Shown: one piece after another, positions 21,986 through 31,838 of the stretch
Layout of the letters: each line of letters opens with the position of its first letter
Numbering within the stretch: position 1 is the stretch's first letter
NCBI GenBank assembly: GCA_001600455.1
Contig: BCKC01000009.1
Coordinates: forward strand, 1,674,001-1,738,000
Direction of reading: 5' to 3'
Length of the DNA stretch: 64,000 nt
From: Endocalyx cinctus
Taxonomy: Eukaryota; Ascomycota; Sordariomycetes; Amphisphaeriales; Apiosporaceae
The notes under the pieces: model-generated
Databases searched by the model: none
Told to the model about the DNA's origin: nothing
What the model saw: only the letters and a program-made list of their open reading frames with translations
Made by a program: the position numbers and the translations under genes

Positions 21986-22773
21986 CTACTTCTTGCGGTT
22001 CTTGTTCTTCTTCTTACCCTTCTTGTCCCGAGACTGGTTCTCGGCCCGCTTCTTCTCCTCCTCGTCTTTACGCTTCTTTTCTTCTTCTCGCTGTCGAGCT
22101 TTCTGCTCGTTCTTGATTCGCTGCTCCTCACGCATACGCTCGCGCATATCACCGCGCTCCTGCTTCTGCTTCATTTCTCCGTCTTGCCAGGCGGCCTGAG
22201 CTTCTTTTTGCTCCTTCTCGTGCTTTGGTGCCTGTGCCGTTCCGGAGGATCGTGTTTCTTTGGCAAAGTTATCGTAGGCAGAGGTGAAGAAGTCAAAGTA
22301 ATCCGCGTAATCCTCGTGATTCGCGTCATTATCGGAATCTTGGAACGTCCAGGGCGAAAATCCTCCCCAGGATGCATAGGGGAAGTGGGCTGGATTGAAA
22401 GGAGCCCCCTCGGGATTCCAACCTGATGTACCACTAGACTGATTTTGGGTGTTCTGAGTAGTATTCTGAGAACCGACCTGTCTTGCGTCATATTCTTGAC
22501 GTTTACGGGGATCAGACAGTACTTCATACGCTTCCTGAAGCTATTTTTGTATAGGCACAACATTATTAGCGAAATACTATGAAGTTGGATTTGGTTAAAA
22601 CTCACCTGCTGGAATTCCTTTGTGGCTTGAGGGTTGTTTTGATTCTTGTCTGGGTGTTTTTTTAGCGCCAGGCGACGAAAACTTTGTTTAATCTCATCCT
22701 GTGTGACGGGCTCCAAACCTTTCTGTTCAAGTTCGAGGACCTCATAATGAGTGGCTTTGGTTGAGGATTCCAT
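21986..22773 (-). CDS. J-domain (DnaJ/Hsp40-like) co-chaperone
   Basis: A 240-residue protein from exons 22773-22606 and 22540-21986. The J-domain covers residues 1 to about 75 and contains the invariant HPD in KKHPDKN, plus the helix IV piece AYEVLSDPRKRQEYD. J-domains stimulate Hsp70 ATPase. No G/F-rich region or zinc finger follows, so it is a class C type. The tail has a Phe/Asp-rich patch (residues 110-150) and a long Lys/Glu/Arg-rich, probably helical end with a basic terminus that could be a nuclear or ribosome-binding signal. The ATG at 22773 is chosen because the family pattern HYEVLEL starts nine residues later. Confidence 0.92.
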
Positions 22774-23088
22774 GATGTTATCAGAGTACAACAGAGAATA
22801 CAATAGGTAAGTAGGGTAAACCTCGAGTTCAATATATGTTGGGGTATGCAACACGAAGTTTTTTTACTTGGACAGAATAGCGCCTGTAACTTCAAAGGAT
22901 TAAAAGGTGAAGTTGATGAAAAGAGAGATTGCTGGTGACTAGTATCACTCCAATAGTTTGAGTAATGGTATTCGTGAGTTTTAAAAATAAAGATGGTCAC
23001 TGGAGGTAGGTAATTAACAGAGAAAGAGGAGAATGATTTAAAAGTTGCTAAGGTTGTATACATGTAAAACTTATGTTACAATAGTAGG

Positions 23089-23240
23089 TACCTAGGTACT
23101 CATAAACATCTTTCATACATTGTCAGAACCATAATTAGGAAGTAGCCTAACTTGTCCATAATACATAGACCTATAATTATAGAGTCCCGGTTCATGTACC
23201 TAGGTACTTCGTCCGAATTACTATAGTGTCTACCTAGGTA
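23089..23240. repeat. Cluster of TACCTAGGTA palindromes
   Basis: The 10-bp palindrome TACCTAGGTA occurs exactly at 23089-23098, 23197-23206 and 23231-23240. A fourth exact copy is at 47228-47237, and close variants (TACCTACCTAGGGTAGGTA type) lie at about 40958-41005. For a 10-mer about 0.06 copies are expected in 64 kb, so this is not chance, though AT-skewed DNA raises the expectation somewhat. Confidence 0.6.
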
Positions 23241-23512
23241 ATTACTTTCATATTTTAAAGATTGAAAGAATCAAATATGCGATATGGTTTGTCTTATATA
23301 CAAAAATAAATAACCCCAGAGACTACAAATAACTCTATTTAATATTTGATAGGATAATGTTAGTTGAAAAGTGTTTAGACATTAATAGGTATCTGGTCAT
23401 GCTGGAACTTGAATGAAGCATCTGATGATACCTGTATATAATTTATATCTGAGGTATTCTTCTATGATCGATAAGAAAGATAGTTTCAATAGAACGATAT
23501 CTTCTTAACAGG

Positions 23513-23546
<34 letters not shown>
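23513..23546. repeat. CTTT microsatellite
   Basis: About eight tandem CTTT units, ending in a short T-rich, imperfect tail. It is a simple sequence repeat in intergenic DNA, likely length-polymorphic between strains. Confidence 0.85.
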
Positions 23547-23551
<5 letters not shown>

Positions 23552-24000
23552 CACAGAACAATTAATATTTGCATCTTTTTCTTTCCCGCATTATGCTTGG
23601 AAATAGTTTCTACGTTCATTGAATTCTGCAGGTAAGCGTCTCTAATGTATTAGAACTGTCTCGCTTTCTTCGTGCGCTTACTTATACTGATAATTAGGTG
23701 TTCGGCAACGTGACGGTATAACTATTTTGCTTCTTGCTACCATGATACTGACTCCAACACCATGATTACAGACCGCTTTCTATAATTGAGAACCATCGCT
23801 CCATTATATATTCACCAAATTTATCTTGAAATAAATATTAAATATCCATCTCCTCGAACATCGGTATTGGCGTCAACAAAGCCACGAAAAACATCATCCA
23901 GTAGCAAATGCATCAGCTTTCGGCTCAGCAACGTTTCAAAGAGGTGATAGATAATAGACATCTGTCTAATCTCCTGGGCTATTCTTTCACTTAGGATGTA

Positions 24001-24154
24001 TGTTGATTATTAGTAGCTAGCTGGAGTATAAGCCACACCAGCCACATCACCAGCCACAGGCTGGTGTATGTGGCCAGTGCGGAGCTGGCCTGTACGCCAG
24101 CTCACTTACACTCGAAATAATTCTGACTAGCAGAATTATTTCACAACATCAACA
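24001..24154. mobile_element. Possible solo LTR or small LTR-like element
   Basis: A 154-bp segment begins TGTTGA and ends TCAACA, a perfect 6-bp terminal inverted repeat with the TG...CA ends typical of LTRs. The interior has GC-rich nested palindromes around CCAGCC/GGCTGG (24033-24102) and a perfect 10-bp hairpin, AATAATTCTG/CAGAATTATT with a 5-nt loop (24116-24140), in otherwise AT-rich DNA. No target-site duplication is visible (ATGTA left, ACAAT right) and no second LTR or internal coding region is seen. It is either an old solo LTR or a MITE/TRIM-like repeat. Confidence 0.4.
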
Positions 24155-24216
24155 ACAATAATAACTTCATTTTTCAGAACAGTAAAATCTTACGATTTTA
24201 ACCCAACAATTTGAGC

Positions 24217-24381
24217 ATGGGATGTGTTTTTAACTCTCGTGAAAGACATCTGCAAGAATGGACAGATTTACTTGCGGCAGCGGATAAACGATTCGTTTTG
24301 AAACGTGTAGTTCAGCCTGAGCAGTCTATGCTTGCCTTCCTAGAAATTATCTGGGAAGGAAACAGTTCCGAAGACGTCTGA
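24217..24381 (+). pseudogene. Relic of an O-methyltransferase C-terminus
   Basis: A 54-codon frame beginning MGCVFNSRERH and continuing to a stop at 24379 resembles the last 50 or so residues of plant/fungal-type SAM-dependent O-methyltransferases. There an N-x-RER-x5-W motif, an LLAAADKRFVLK segment and a final FLEIIWEG strand are standard. The frame is open only five codons upstream of the ATG, with no SAM-binding region, so it is a fragment. It lies 62 bp downstream of the LTR-like element. It may mark a lost secondary-metabolism gene. Confidence 0.55.
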
Positions 24382-24974
24382 GACTATCTATGTAAATTTG
24401 AGGTCCACGGGTATCAGAGTGTTCTGTTATTGGAACGTTATTATATAGCACTTTCGGGGATGCATGTTTTCACGTAACCGAGAGAAGACGGTAATTTTCA
24501 TGTTGTAAGTTTAACCGTTTTATAAACCGTTTTAAAGAAAACCGTTATTTGCATAATTTATACTGCTTACATAAAGTATACATAAAATATAGCTCAGCAG
24601 GCTCGGTTATTTGACTGTGGATCCTAAGCGGCATTCCTAAAAGTAGGCTAATCCTAATTTAACACGCTTCGGTACCTCTCGATACTTTACCCTGCCAACG
24701 GTTTTCAGCTCCATAAGCCACTATCACTAACTACTCCGTACAGCATGTAAAACGGCTTCTCCCGTCCCCCCATGATCGATCATCTTTCTCTAGCACTTTC
24801 TCACTCATAAGACCGCATTGTTTCCAGATTTTTCTAGACAAAATAAATTTAATCGGAATCATTGTACTTACTTGGATTTTTATGTATTTTCCTCCCATGG
24901 CTTATGGGTAGAATAAGTTTGCATTTTTAAAACAAACATTCCAGTAACGTTTGCGGTTCCAGATTTAGTTTGGT

Positions 24975-26343
24975 ATGGCGTCGACCGAGCGATCGCCTAC
25001 CGGTGCCGCTACTCAGAAACAGTCTCGATCCGATGGTCAATGGAAAGATGGAAAATGGTGGTGTACGAAAACCCGTAACCCTTTATTTTTTTTTGTACCC
25101 TTTAAATCTTGTTTTTATGTACATTTATTTATATATTTATATAGGTAATTGCGAACCTCGGCTCCCTATGACCTTACGTACCGTGAGACGGGACACCGAG
25201 AACAAGGGACGGACGTATTACACCTGCATGAAACAAGTTAACAGTTGCGACGTGTTCATCTGGTCCGAGGACGCTCGCGCTCGAGAAGGCAACTCGTTGT
25301 TCAGCAACGGCCGCTCCGAAGTAGAAGCCGCCGGTGGCAGTACCGTTACCACTCCCAGTCGCAAACCCTGGAAGCAGATGACCCTTCACGAAAGCGTCTC
25401 CGCCCGAAAGGAGAAAAGAGCGCTGGATGAGCGAACCACTATCACGAGTCTGTCGGATCTGGATAAGGCTATCCGACCTAACGTGTCGAGGAATAGCACT
25501 ACTACCGGCGAAAGCAGCGGCGGCGCGACTATGACGAGGGGAAATACTAGCACCAACGCTACGAAATCATCCACCTCCGCAGCGTTGTCGCGCGATCATT
25601 ACGTAGGCGATAGCGATTTTACCTCGGGTAACGAGAGCGAAATCATGCGCATGGTCGACGAGATCGCGAAGAAGCAGAAGGAGAAGGAGGTCATGACGAC
25701 TACGAAATCTTCGGGTCCGGCGACACCTAGCGCGGGCGCCAAGAGGAAACGCGCCGAAGTAGACGAGTACAGCGACTTCTCTTCCGGCGACGAAGCGGAG
25801 CTAGCTACCTTAACGGACTCGGTCAGCACGGGCCGCTTCCGCACCCCGGCCTCCATGAATCCGATCGGCTTAGAAAACGGGATGACGACGCCCCTGACCG
25901 GCAAGAAGGTCAACCGCGTGCTCTTCCAGGACCAGACGGGAGGCGCCTCCTCGACCAAAGGTCGCGACGAGGGCGGCGCCGGTAAACGTCGACGGATCGA
26001 AGACGCGCCCGAACCTTCGACCCCCTCTAGCCAGCCGTCGGGAACGCCCGTTAAGAAGCTCCACCCTTCGAACTTGACGCGGGAGATCGTGGACCTGCTG
26101 AAGGACCAGAAGATCGACGATGGGGTGATGCGCGAGGTACGCCAGACCTTGGGCAGGTACGCGGACCAGTCGAAGGGGTTCGAGAAGGGTCGCGATATCG
26201 CGCGCGAGAAGCTGAAGGAGGCGAACGCCCAGATCGAGAAGTTGAGGGAGTTGAATACGGACTTGCAGAACGGTCGAGCGATGAATAGCGAGCTCAGGAA
26301 GAAGTACAGGAAGAATCTGATGAAACTTTATGAACAGAGCTAA
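24975..26343 (+). CDS. GRF-type zinc finger protein with C-terminal coiled coil
   Basis: Exons 24975-25062 and 25145-26343 give 428 residues. Splicing joins KWW to CNCEPRLPM, making the GRF zinc finger (residues about 29-75) with Cys ligands in CNC, YYTC and VNSC and a closing VFIW. GRF fingers bind single-stranded nucleic acid in proteins such as APE2, TOP3A and NEIL3. The middle (80-330) is Ser/Thr-rich and disordered, with acidic SDFTSGNE and SDFSSGDEAE repeats that look like CK2 sites. The last 80 residues form a predicted coiled coil (KGRDIAREKLKEANAQIEKL). Nuclear location is likely. No enzyme domain is present, so the function is unassigned. Confidence 0.9.
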
Positions 26344-26892
26344 AAGAAGACACCCCCTCTTGCCCCCTTTTGCCCACGAGGGTCCGTGGGTTTTCGACAT
26401 GATGAGATGATGAGAAGAAGTTGATGATGTAGAATATTCTCTTTTTACCAGTGTTTCAAGACTGGATTCTTACTTTTTTTGTATTATTTGGTCTTCATGT
26501 GTGTATGGATTTTGTCGCTAAAAAAAAGAGTCGACAGGGATGAAGCAAACCTCTAATCGTAATGTGCCCCTTCAGATTTATGATACATAAAATTCGGAAG
26601 TAAATGTTCGAGCATATTATATCAAGGATGAGGCACTGATTATCCCGTAACAAGATAACCGCCCCTTCTGTCCTCATAAATAATAATATAGTAATAGTTG
26701 AGAGAATTCTGGGCCAAACATGATTGTCTACTTCGTCACGTCTCTTTCTTTTCTAAGCAATATTCATACATGTACTATTTAAAAATACATCTCAACATAA
26801 TGGTACACGAATAGACAGGTCCATTTTATTTTTCAACCCCAAACACCCCCAAAGAAAAGAACTCAGATATCTACGATACGACGAAAACGGCC
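26344..26892. other. Convergent intergenic region
   Basis: The 3' flanks of the GRF gene (+) and COQ6 (-). AT-rich with short A/T runs. No gene or structured element is supported. Confidence 0.5.
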
Positions 26893-28522
26893 TCAGAAGA
26901 ACTTAATCCCGTTACCGGCAGCCTGGTTCATGAAGAAGTCCTTCACCGGCTTCATCGCGTTCACGGCGCCGAGACCCCAAGACCTCAGCGGTACCAAGGG
27001 CCCGCTGCCGACCGAGTACAGCTTATGGAGCTTATCGCAGACGCCGAGGAGGACGTGGTTCGCCGCGTACCTCTCGGCGTTGTACCTCTCGAGGGACATG
27101 CGCGTGCCGAGGTCGAGCCCGTGCTCGACCGCGTACCCGATCGTCCCGCTCAGGCTCTCGACGTCGCCCTGGCCCTGGTTCAGGCCCTGGCCGGCCAGCG
27201 GGTGGATCGTGTGCGCGGCGTCGCCCACGAGCGCGACCCTCTCGCCGACGTAGGTATCGGCGTGGCGCATCTTCAGCGGGAAGGACGCGACGGAGCCCTC
27301 CTGGACGTCGACGACGGTCCGCGGGATACCCGGGACTTCGTCCGAATTCGTCGTCGTCGTTATCGGGGTATGCTGCAACCTCCACTCCACTTCCTCCGCC
27401 TGCCCGCCTTCCGTCATGGTGTGCATGTAATCGACGTCCGTCGGCGTCAGCCGGAACGCGGCGTTGACGAAGGCGACGAAGTCCCGAGGCGCCAGCTGCT
27501 TCAGCATCGCCGCGTTACCCGGCGTCGTCGACCACACGAGCGTCGAGTAGTTTCCGGGGAGCGGTAGCATCGCGACGGGGCCCGTGGGGAGGAATCGCTG
27601 GTACGCGGTCCTCGCGCTGTCGCCCCTTCCGCCTCCGCCTTCGAGCCGCAGCGTCGCCACGACCCCGTGCCGGCCGTAATCCCAGCCCCTGGACCCGATC
27701 CCGGCGAACGTCCGCACGGGGCTGTTGGCCCCGTCGGCGCCGACCAAGAGCCGCGCCGCGAGCTGCTTGCCGTCGGTGAGCCGTACAATAGGCCACTCGC
27801 GAAAGTCGGCGTCTTCGGTCTCCTCGCCCAGGGCGATATTCTCGACCCGAGCGCCGTCGAAAATTTCGAGATTCTTTGTCTTGCTCTTGCCGCCGCCCGC
27901 GAGCTCCTCGAGCCGGCGAAGGAGCGCCGAGGTGATGTTGAGGTTCTCGATTATGTACGCGACCGTGTTGTCGGCGGAAGAGGACCAGTTGTCGAACTCG
28001 ATCCGCGCGTCCGTGACGCCGTCCCAGACCTGCATCTCGTGGAACGGCTGGATCCTGTTTTTCTGTAGGTGGTCCCAGGCGCCTATCTTGTCGAGGAATT
28101 GGGCCGAGGCCGGTGTTAAGGAACTGCAGCGGTTTGAAAATCGATCGGGAGGTAGTTTCCATGAACGTACGTTCCGCAGGTCCTGCGCTTCGACGAGGGC
28201 TATCCGTAGATCGGCAGTGACTGGGTTGGATCCTGATGGAGAGATTGTTCGTCTTAGTAAGGGAAAAAGTATACAAAGGTTTAAACTCTAGTTAAATGAT
28301 TGAAACAATAACCAAGATGAACTTACGTAGTGCCGTTAAGAGACTTAAGCCAGCTGGTCCGCCGCCTACGCAGACGACGTCGTAGACGTCTGGTTGAAAC
28401 GACGAGCTGGCATAATTCCTCCGGGTCGTTACTAAAAATTGCTTGCCATATTGACGACTACAGTTTTTGCATATTCTTGTAATTGGCCTTCGAAGGCGAG
28501 AAGTTGTATTGAGTACATCCAT
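26893..28522 (-). CDS. COQ6: Ubiquinone biosynthesis flavin monooxygenase COQ6
   Basis: A 511-residue class A flavoprotein that hydroxylates the C5 position of the ubiquinone ring precursor, in the mitochondrial matrix-side CoQ complex. Exons 28522-28327 and 28232-26893. A basic N-terminus (SRLRRPITRICKN) fits a mitochondrial presequence. FAD motifs are seen in order: VVCVGGGPAGLSL (GxGxxG), ARLLVGADGANSPVR (DG motif) and RVALVGDAAHTIHPLAGQG (GD motif), followed by NQGQGDVESL, characteristic of the UbiH/COQ6 family. Length matches fungal COQ6 (about 480-520). Exon 2 is very GC-rich, creating long meaningless antisense frames. The ATG at 28522 opens the only frame that reaches the FAD motif. 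Confidence 0.97.
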
Positions 28523-29093
28523 CTTGGCTCAATGGGGTGCTAATAACCTCTTTTACTTCTAGTATTGTATGTCAAAGAGCTTTAGCTCTAAAAGTTTTGG
28601 AGCTTTTAGGTGATCATCATCACATTGCGGGGCCCGAAGTTTTACCACCCCTGTCTACACTACAAGTCTCGGGGTCCACTATTATTTTTCTGTATTATCG
28701 TCAACTTACTGTGTATACATACCCATCCGTATGTACTCCGTAGATAACAAATGGTAGATTAATGAATATTTTCTTAGGAGGGGAATAGTCAAACTTTACA
28801 TGAATTATCAAGAACCTTATTATCGTATCATATTGCTCATAACCGTTATTCATCAGACACCCTATAAAGTAATCATTACAATAAGCTAGAATCCCATTTC
28901 ATCCAACCTGCTCAGTTCAGCAAAGCAAAGAATATAAAACCCCAGCAGAACAATCTCACTATCTCCATGCAATTTTATCAATAAACAGCATTGCCCATGT
29001 TCAATGACCTAATCCAAAAAGGGGGGAAGCCTAAATAAATTTATTTCTGATTTCTTATGAGTCGGTGATGGGTTTGATATCGGTTGATTTCGT
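28523..29093. other. Upstream region of COQ6
   Basis: A 571-bp gap with the COQ6 promoter. A GCGGGG hexamer lies near 28627. No gene is supported. Confidence 0.5.
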
Positions 29094-30339
29094 TTATGCG
29101 CTTTGGCTAGGAGATTTCTCAACGCTTTGGCTTCCTTCGCCAACTTCGCCTTTAGCTGCTGTGTCAGTCGACGACGAGCCAATAGCGCCGGTCATGAGAG
29201 ATTCCTCACCTCCTATATTTCCACTTCCGCTGCCGGCACCGGTGCTCTCAACGCCGTTTCCCGTCGACGACGACTCCTCCATCTCAAAATTCCTTTCCCA
29301 GCTCTTGAGGTCGTCTTCGGCGTCGTTGAGCACCTGGCGAGCCGCCGCTCCGTTCTCGTAGTTGCGGCGAGCGTCGCCGGGGGTTACCGGCGTGTCGTCT
29401 AGCAGATCGACGAGGCGACGTCCGTGCTTGGCGAGGATGATCTGCTTCTCGGCACGTTCGATCACGGCCGCGAATTCTGCGTCGTACGCCTCCTTCAGCT
29501 TCTGACGGGTCTGTTTATATGTTAGTAGTTACTTCCAAACAATGTGTATCCGATCACGGGCTGTTAGATATGCTTAAAAGAAAGATGAAAATCAGCGTAC
29601 GATATTCGTCAGTTGCGCCTCGGCGACCAAGTTCTCGGCCTCGGCCCTCACGAGCTCCTGCTCCAGGATGACGAGCCTAGGGCTCTGAGGCTCCTTAAAC
29701 TTGAGTTTTTGGATTTCGTCCGCGATCTTGCCCTTGCTGTCGCGGCTCGGCTGCACGCTCTTCTCCGTGTTACGGATGGTCTTGAGGATACCCCTGGCCT
29801 CGTCGAGGTTGTGGGCGTAGTTTTCCTCCTGCAGGCCCAGCTCGCTGAGGACGACGCCGATCTTGTCGCTGATGTCGGACACCGACTCGTCCTGCGTCTG
29901 CTCCCCCCACTCCGACAGCTCCCGCGCGATCGTGTCCCGCTCCTTCCCGGCCGCCTCGTGCGCCGAGATGAGGTTGTTGGTCGACTTGATCAGCTTGTAC
30001 AAGCGTCGCGACAGCTCCGGCTGTATCGAGCCCCGCAGCGACGCGAACGAGAACCCCTTGCGGGCCGGAGGCGAGGTCGGACCGGAGCTGGACTTGCCGG
30101 ATCGTATGGAGAGCGAACGATTCCTACGTTTCTCCCGTTAGTCAATTTGCTTCGGCTCAGTTGTCATTTGCTAGCTTGAAAAAAAAAGAAAAAAAAAACC
30201 GGGATCATCGTAAATACACGTAAGTGGAGCTGAGCGAAGATCGATTACTACTTTGCCGATGGGGAGTCGACGTTAGACTGGACATCCTCTTTTCGAGCTC
30301 GGCGACCCCTTGAGAACTACTGTTGAACAAGAACTCCAT
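29094..30339 (-). CDS. Eisosome BAR-domain protein, Pil1/Lsp1 family
   Basis: Pil1/Lsp1 proteins form a BAR-domain scaffold under plasma-membrane furrows (eisosomes). Exons: 30339-30220, 30131-29601 and 29510-29094, about 355 residues. The acceptor of the first intron is uncertain: a GGGAG site at 30131 keeps frame, while the better-looking CGTAG eight bases on does not. Seen: NRSLSIRS near the head, SIQPELSRRLYKLIKSTNNLI, TIRNTEKSVQPSRD, SPRLVILEQELVRAEAENLVAEAQLTNI spanning the intron, and the LLDDTPVTPGD loop. The C-terminal 75 residues are Ser/Gly/Glu-rich. The N-terminus differs from canonical Pil1, and it looks like a divergent paralogue (PilB-like). Confidence 0.9.
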
Positions 30340-31553
30340 ATTTTTTTATGGTTTACATTGTAAGTTAGGTCAGATGTGAGGCGCAAACGTTCTGCTCAAC
30401 GTATATTTACATTTAGAGTCTTCGGGACCAAGTCAGTCGCACCCTGGCAGCCATCATCCTTCTTCCCAAGGTAGTCATGATGAAATTCTCCTCCGTAGAT
30501 AGAGCGACGAAAGTTAAAAGCGCTCACATTTTGAGAAATCACAGCGGACGATTTGCTGAATCTACCAATAATTCTTTAAAAAGAGGGATCGTAGTTGCTT
30601 CTACCGGATATGCTGGCAATAGAAGGTAAGTATAGCTTATGCAATGAAGTGGAGAATTGTTAATCAAATCTCTTGGGAGGTTTAGATAAACGTGTATACA
30701 GAACAGGGATCGGATTGAATAACATATCAGTCTGTCTTATATCTGTCTGTCTTCGCCGAAGCTACACTGTCTTATACTATACGTCACATAGAATATCACA
30801 CAAAGGATGATCCATGAGTTGAAATTTTAGCTATCGAGGAAAATATACATACTGTAGCAATGAAAGGACTGTCATTAGTTGTGCTAGAAACTGTCAGTGA
30901 TGTCATACCGAAAGCCTCTGATTCGTAGATTAGTCTAGATCTCAGCGATCGAATTAGGAAATAATATCACCCCACCGACCCACTTGTCCATTATGACGGC
31001 ACCCAATCATCCCCTCATCCAATACGACTATATACTAGAATCCATATGCGTAGGCATCACGATAAGTGTAGAACAGCGAGCAGAAGACGAGATATTGTAA
31101 AAAATAATCATAAATATTATGCCAGAAACTACCGTAACCCCGGCCTCCAATCCTTAAAATTCCCTTTCGACCCCCAGCAAGAAAGATTATTAAATAAGTA
31201 AAGTAAACGTAGGTAAGAAATGTTATACAAAGCGAAATCCGTGAAAACAAATAAAAGAAATCCTCTAAACTTTTCACTTTATTTGCTGAATCCCCCCCTT
31301 TTTTTATCCTCCTATCCAGTACAGGAATCCCATTTAGAAAGGGAAAGTGAAAAAGTTGTCTTGAGTCGATGTAGATCGTGATCGTAAAAGATGACGTAAT
31401 ATCGTGACCGTGTCAGGAGACAAGAAGAGACGGCGTAGATTTTTATGATATCAACTTTGGAAGAAGAAAAAAGCGGGAAAGTTGAAATATCTCTTTAGTG
31501 TAAGTCTTTTTTTGTTGTAGTATAGATTATAATTTAAATGAGGAATAGACCGT
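30340..31553. other. Gene-free 1.2-kb region
   Basis: Upstream of the eisosome gene and downstream of the small His-rich gene. It has a few AT-rich hairpins and the TATCAGTCTGTCTTATATCTGTCTGTC near-repeat around 30723-30755. No gene is supported. Confidence 0.45.
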
Positions 31554-31838
31554 CTATCTGTATCGGGTCTGGCTAGTGCGCTCGTAAACGACGGGCCCGC
31601 TGTGCCGGTAGCTGCTAACGCTCACGCGGGGGCTGCGCGAGGCCGAGTACCGGTTGACGCTGTGGTAGCTGGCGCGAGGTTGGTGGCCGTGGTGGTGATG
31701 GTGATGACCGTGGACCTGACGCACGGGGATGTACTCCTCGTGGTAGTAGTACTTCTTCGATGGCTCGGCCCGGAAACACATTTTGCTGCCGGTGTCGGTG
31801 GTGATATAGGCTCGGGTAGTGGTGCTCGTGTAGGTCAT
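31554..31838 (-). CDS. Small His-rich hypothetical protein
   Basis: A 94-residue intronless frame. It opens with Thr/Ser-rich sequence, then a conserved-looking KMCFRAEPSKKYYYHEEYIP block. A run HGHHHHHHGHQ is next, followed by a basic Ser/Tyr/Arg-rich tail. Small fungal proteins with an MCFR and KYYHEE pattern are familiar, but I know of no function. The His cluster could bind metal. There is no signal peptide. A clean ATG and a codon pattern GC-richer than the flanks support it as a gene. Confidence 0.65.
   Translation of the reverse strand: MTYTSTTTRAYITTDTGSKMCFRAEPSKKYYYHEEYIPVRQVHGHHHHHHGHQPRASYHSVNRYSASRSPRVSVSSYRHSGPVVYERTSQTRYR

Larger units (their letters stand above)
22774..24974. 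other. 2.2-kb gene-poor stretch with repeat and gene relics
   Basis: No intact gene. It contains three copies of the TACCTAGGTA palindrome (23089-23240), a CTTT microsatellite, an LTR-like element and an O-methyltransferase C-terminal relic, each listed separately. The remaining DNA is AT-rich and featureless. It separates the accessory island from the more conserved gene block on the right. Confidence 0.6.

Noticed and set aside
26930..28291. Long plus-strand ORFs opposite COQ6
   Set aside because: Same GC-driven shadow effect; the minus-strand frame carries all FAD motifs.
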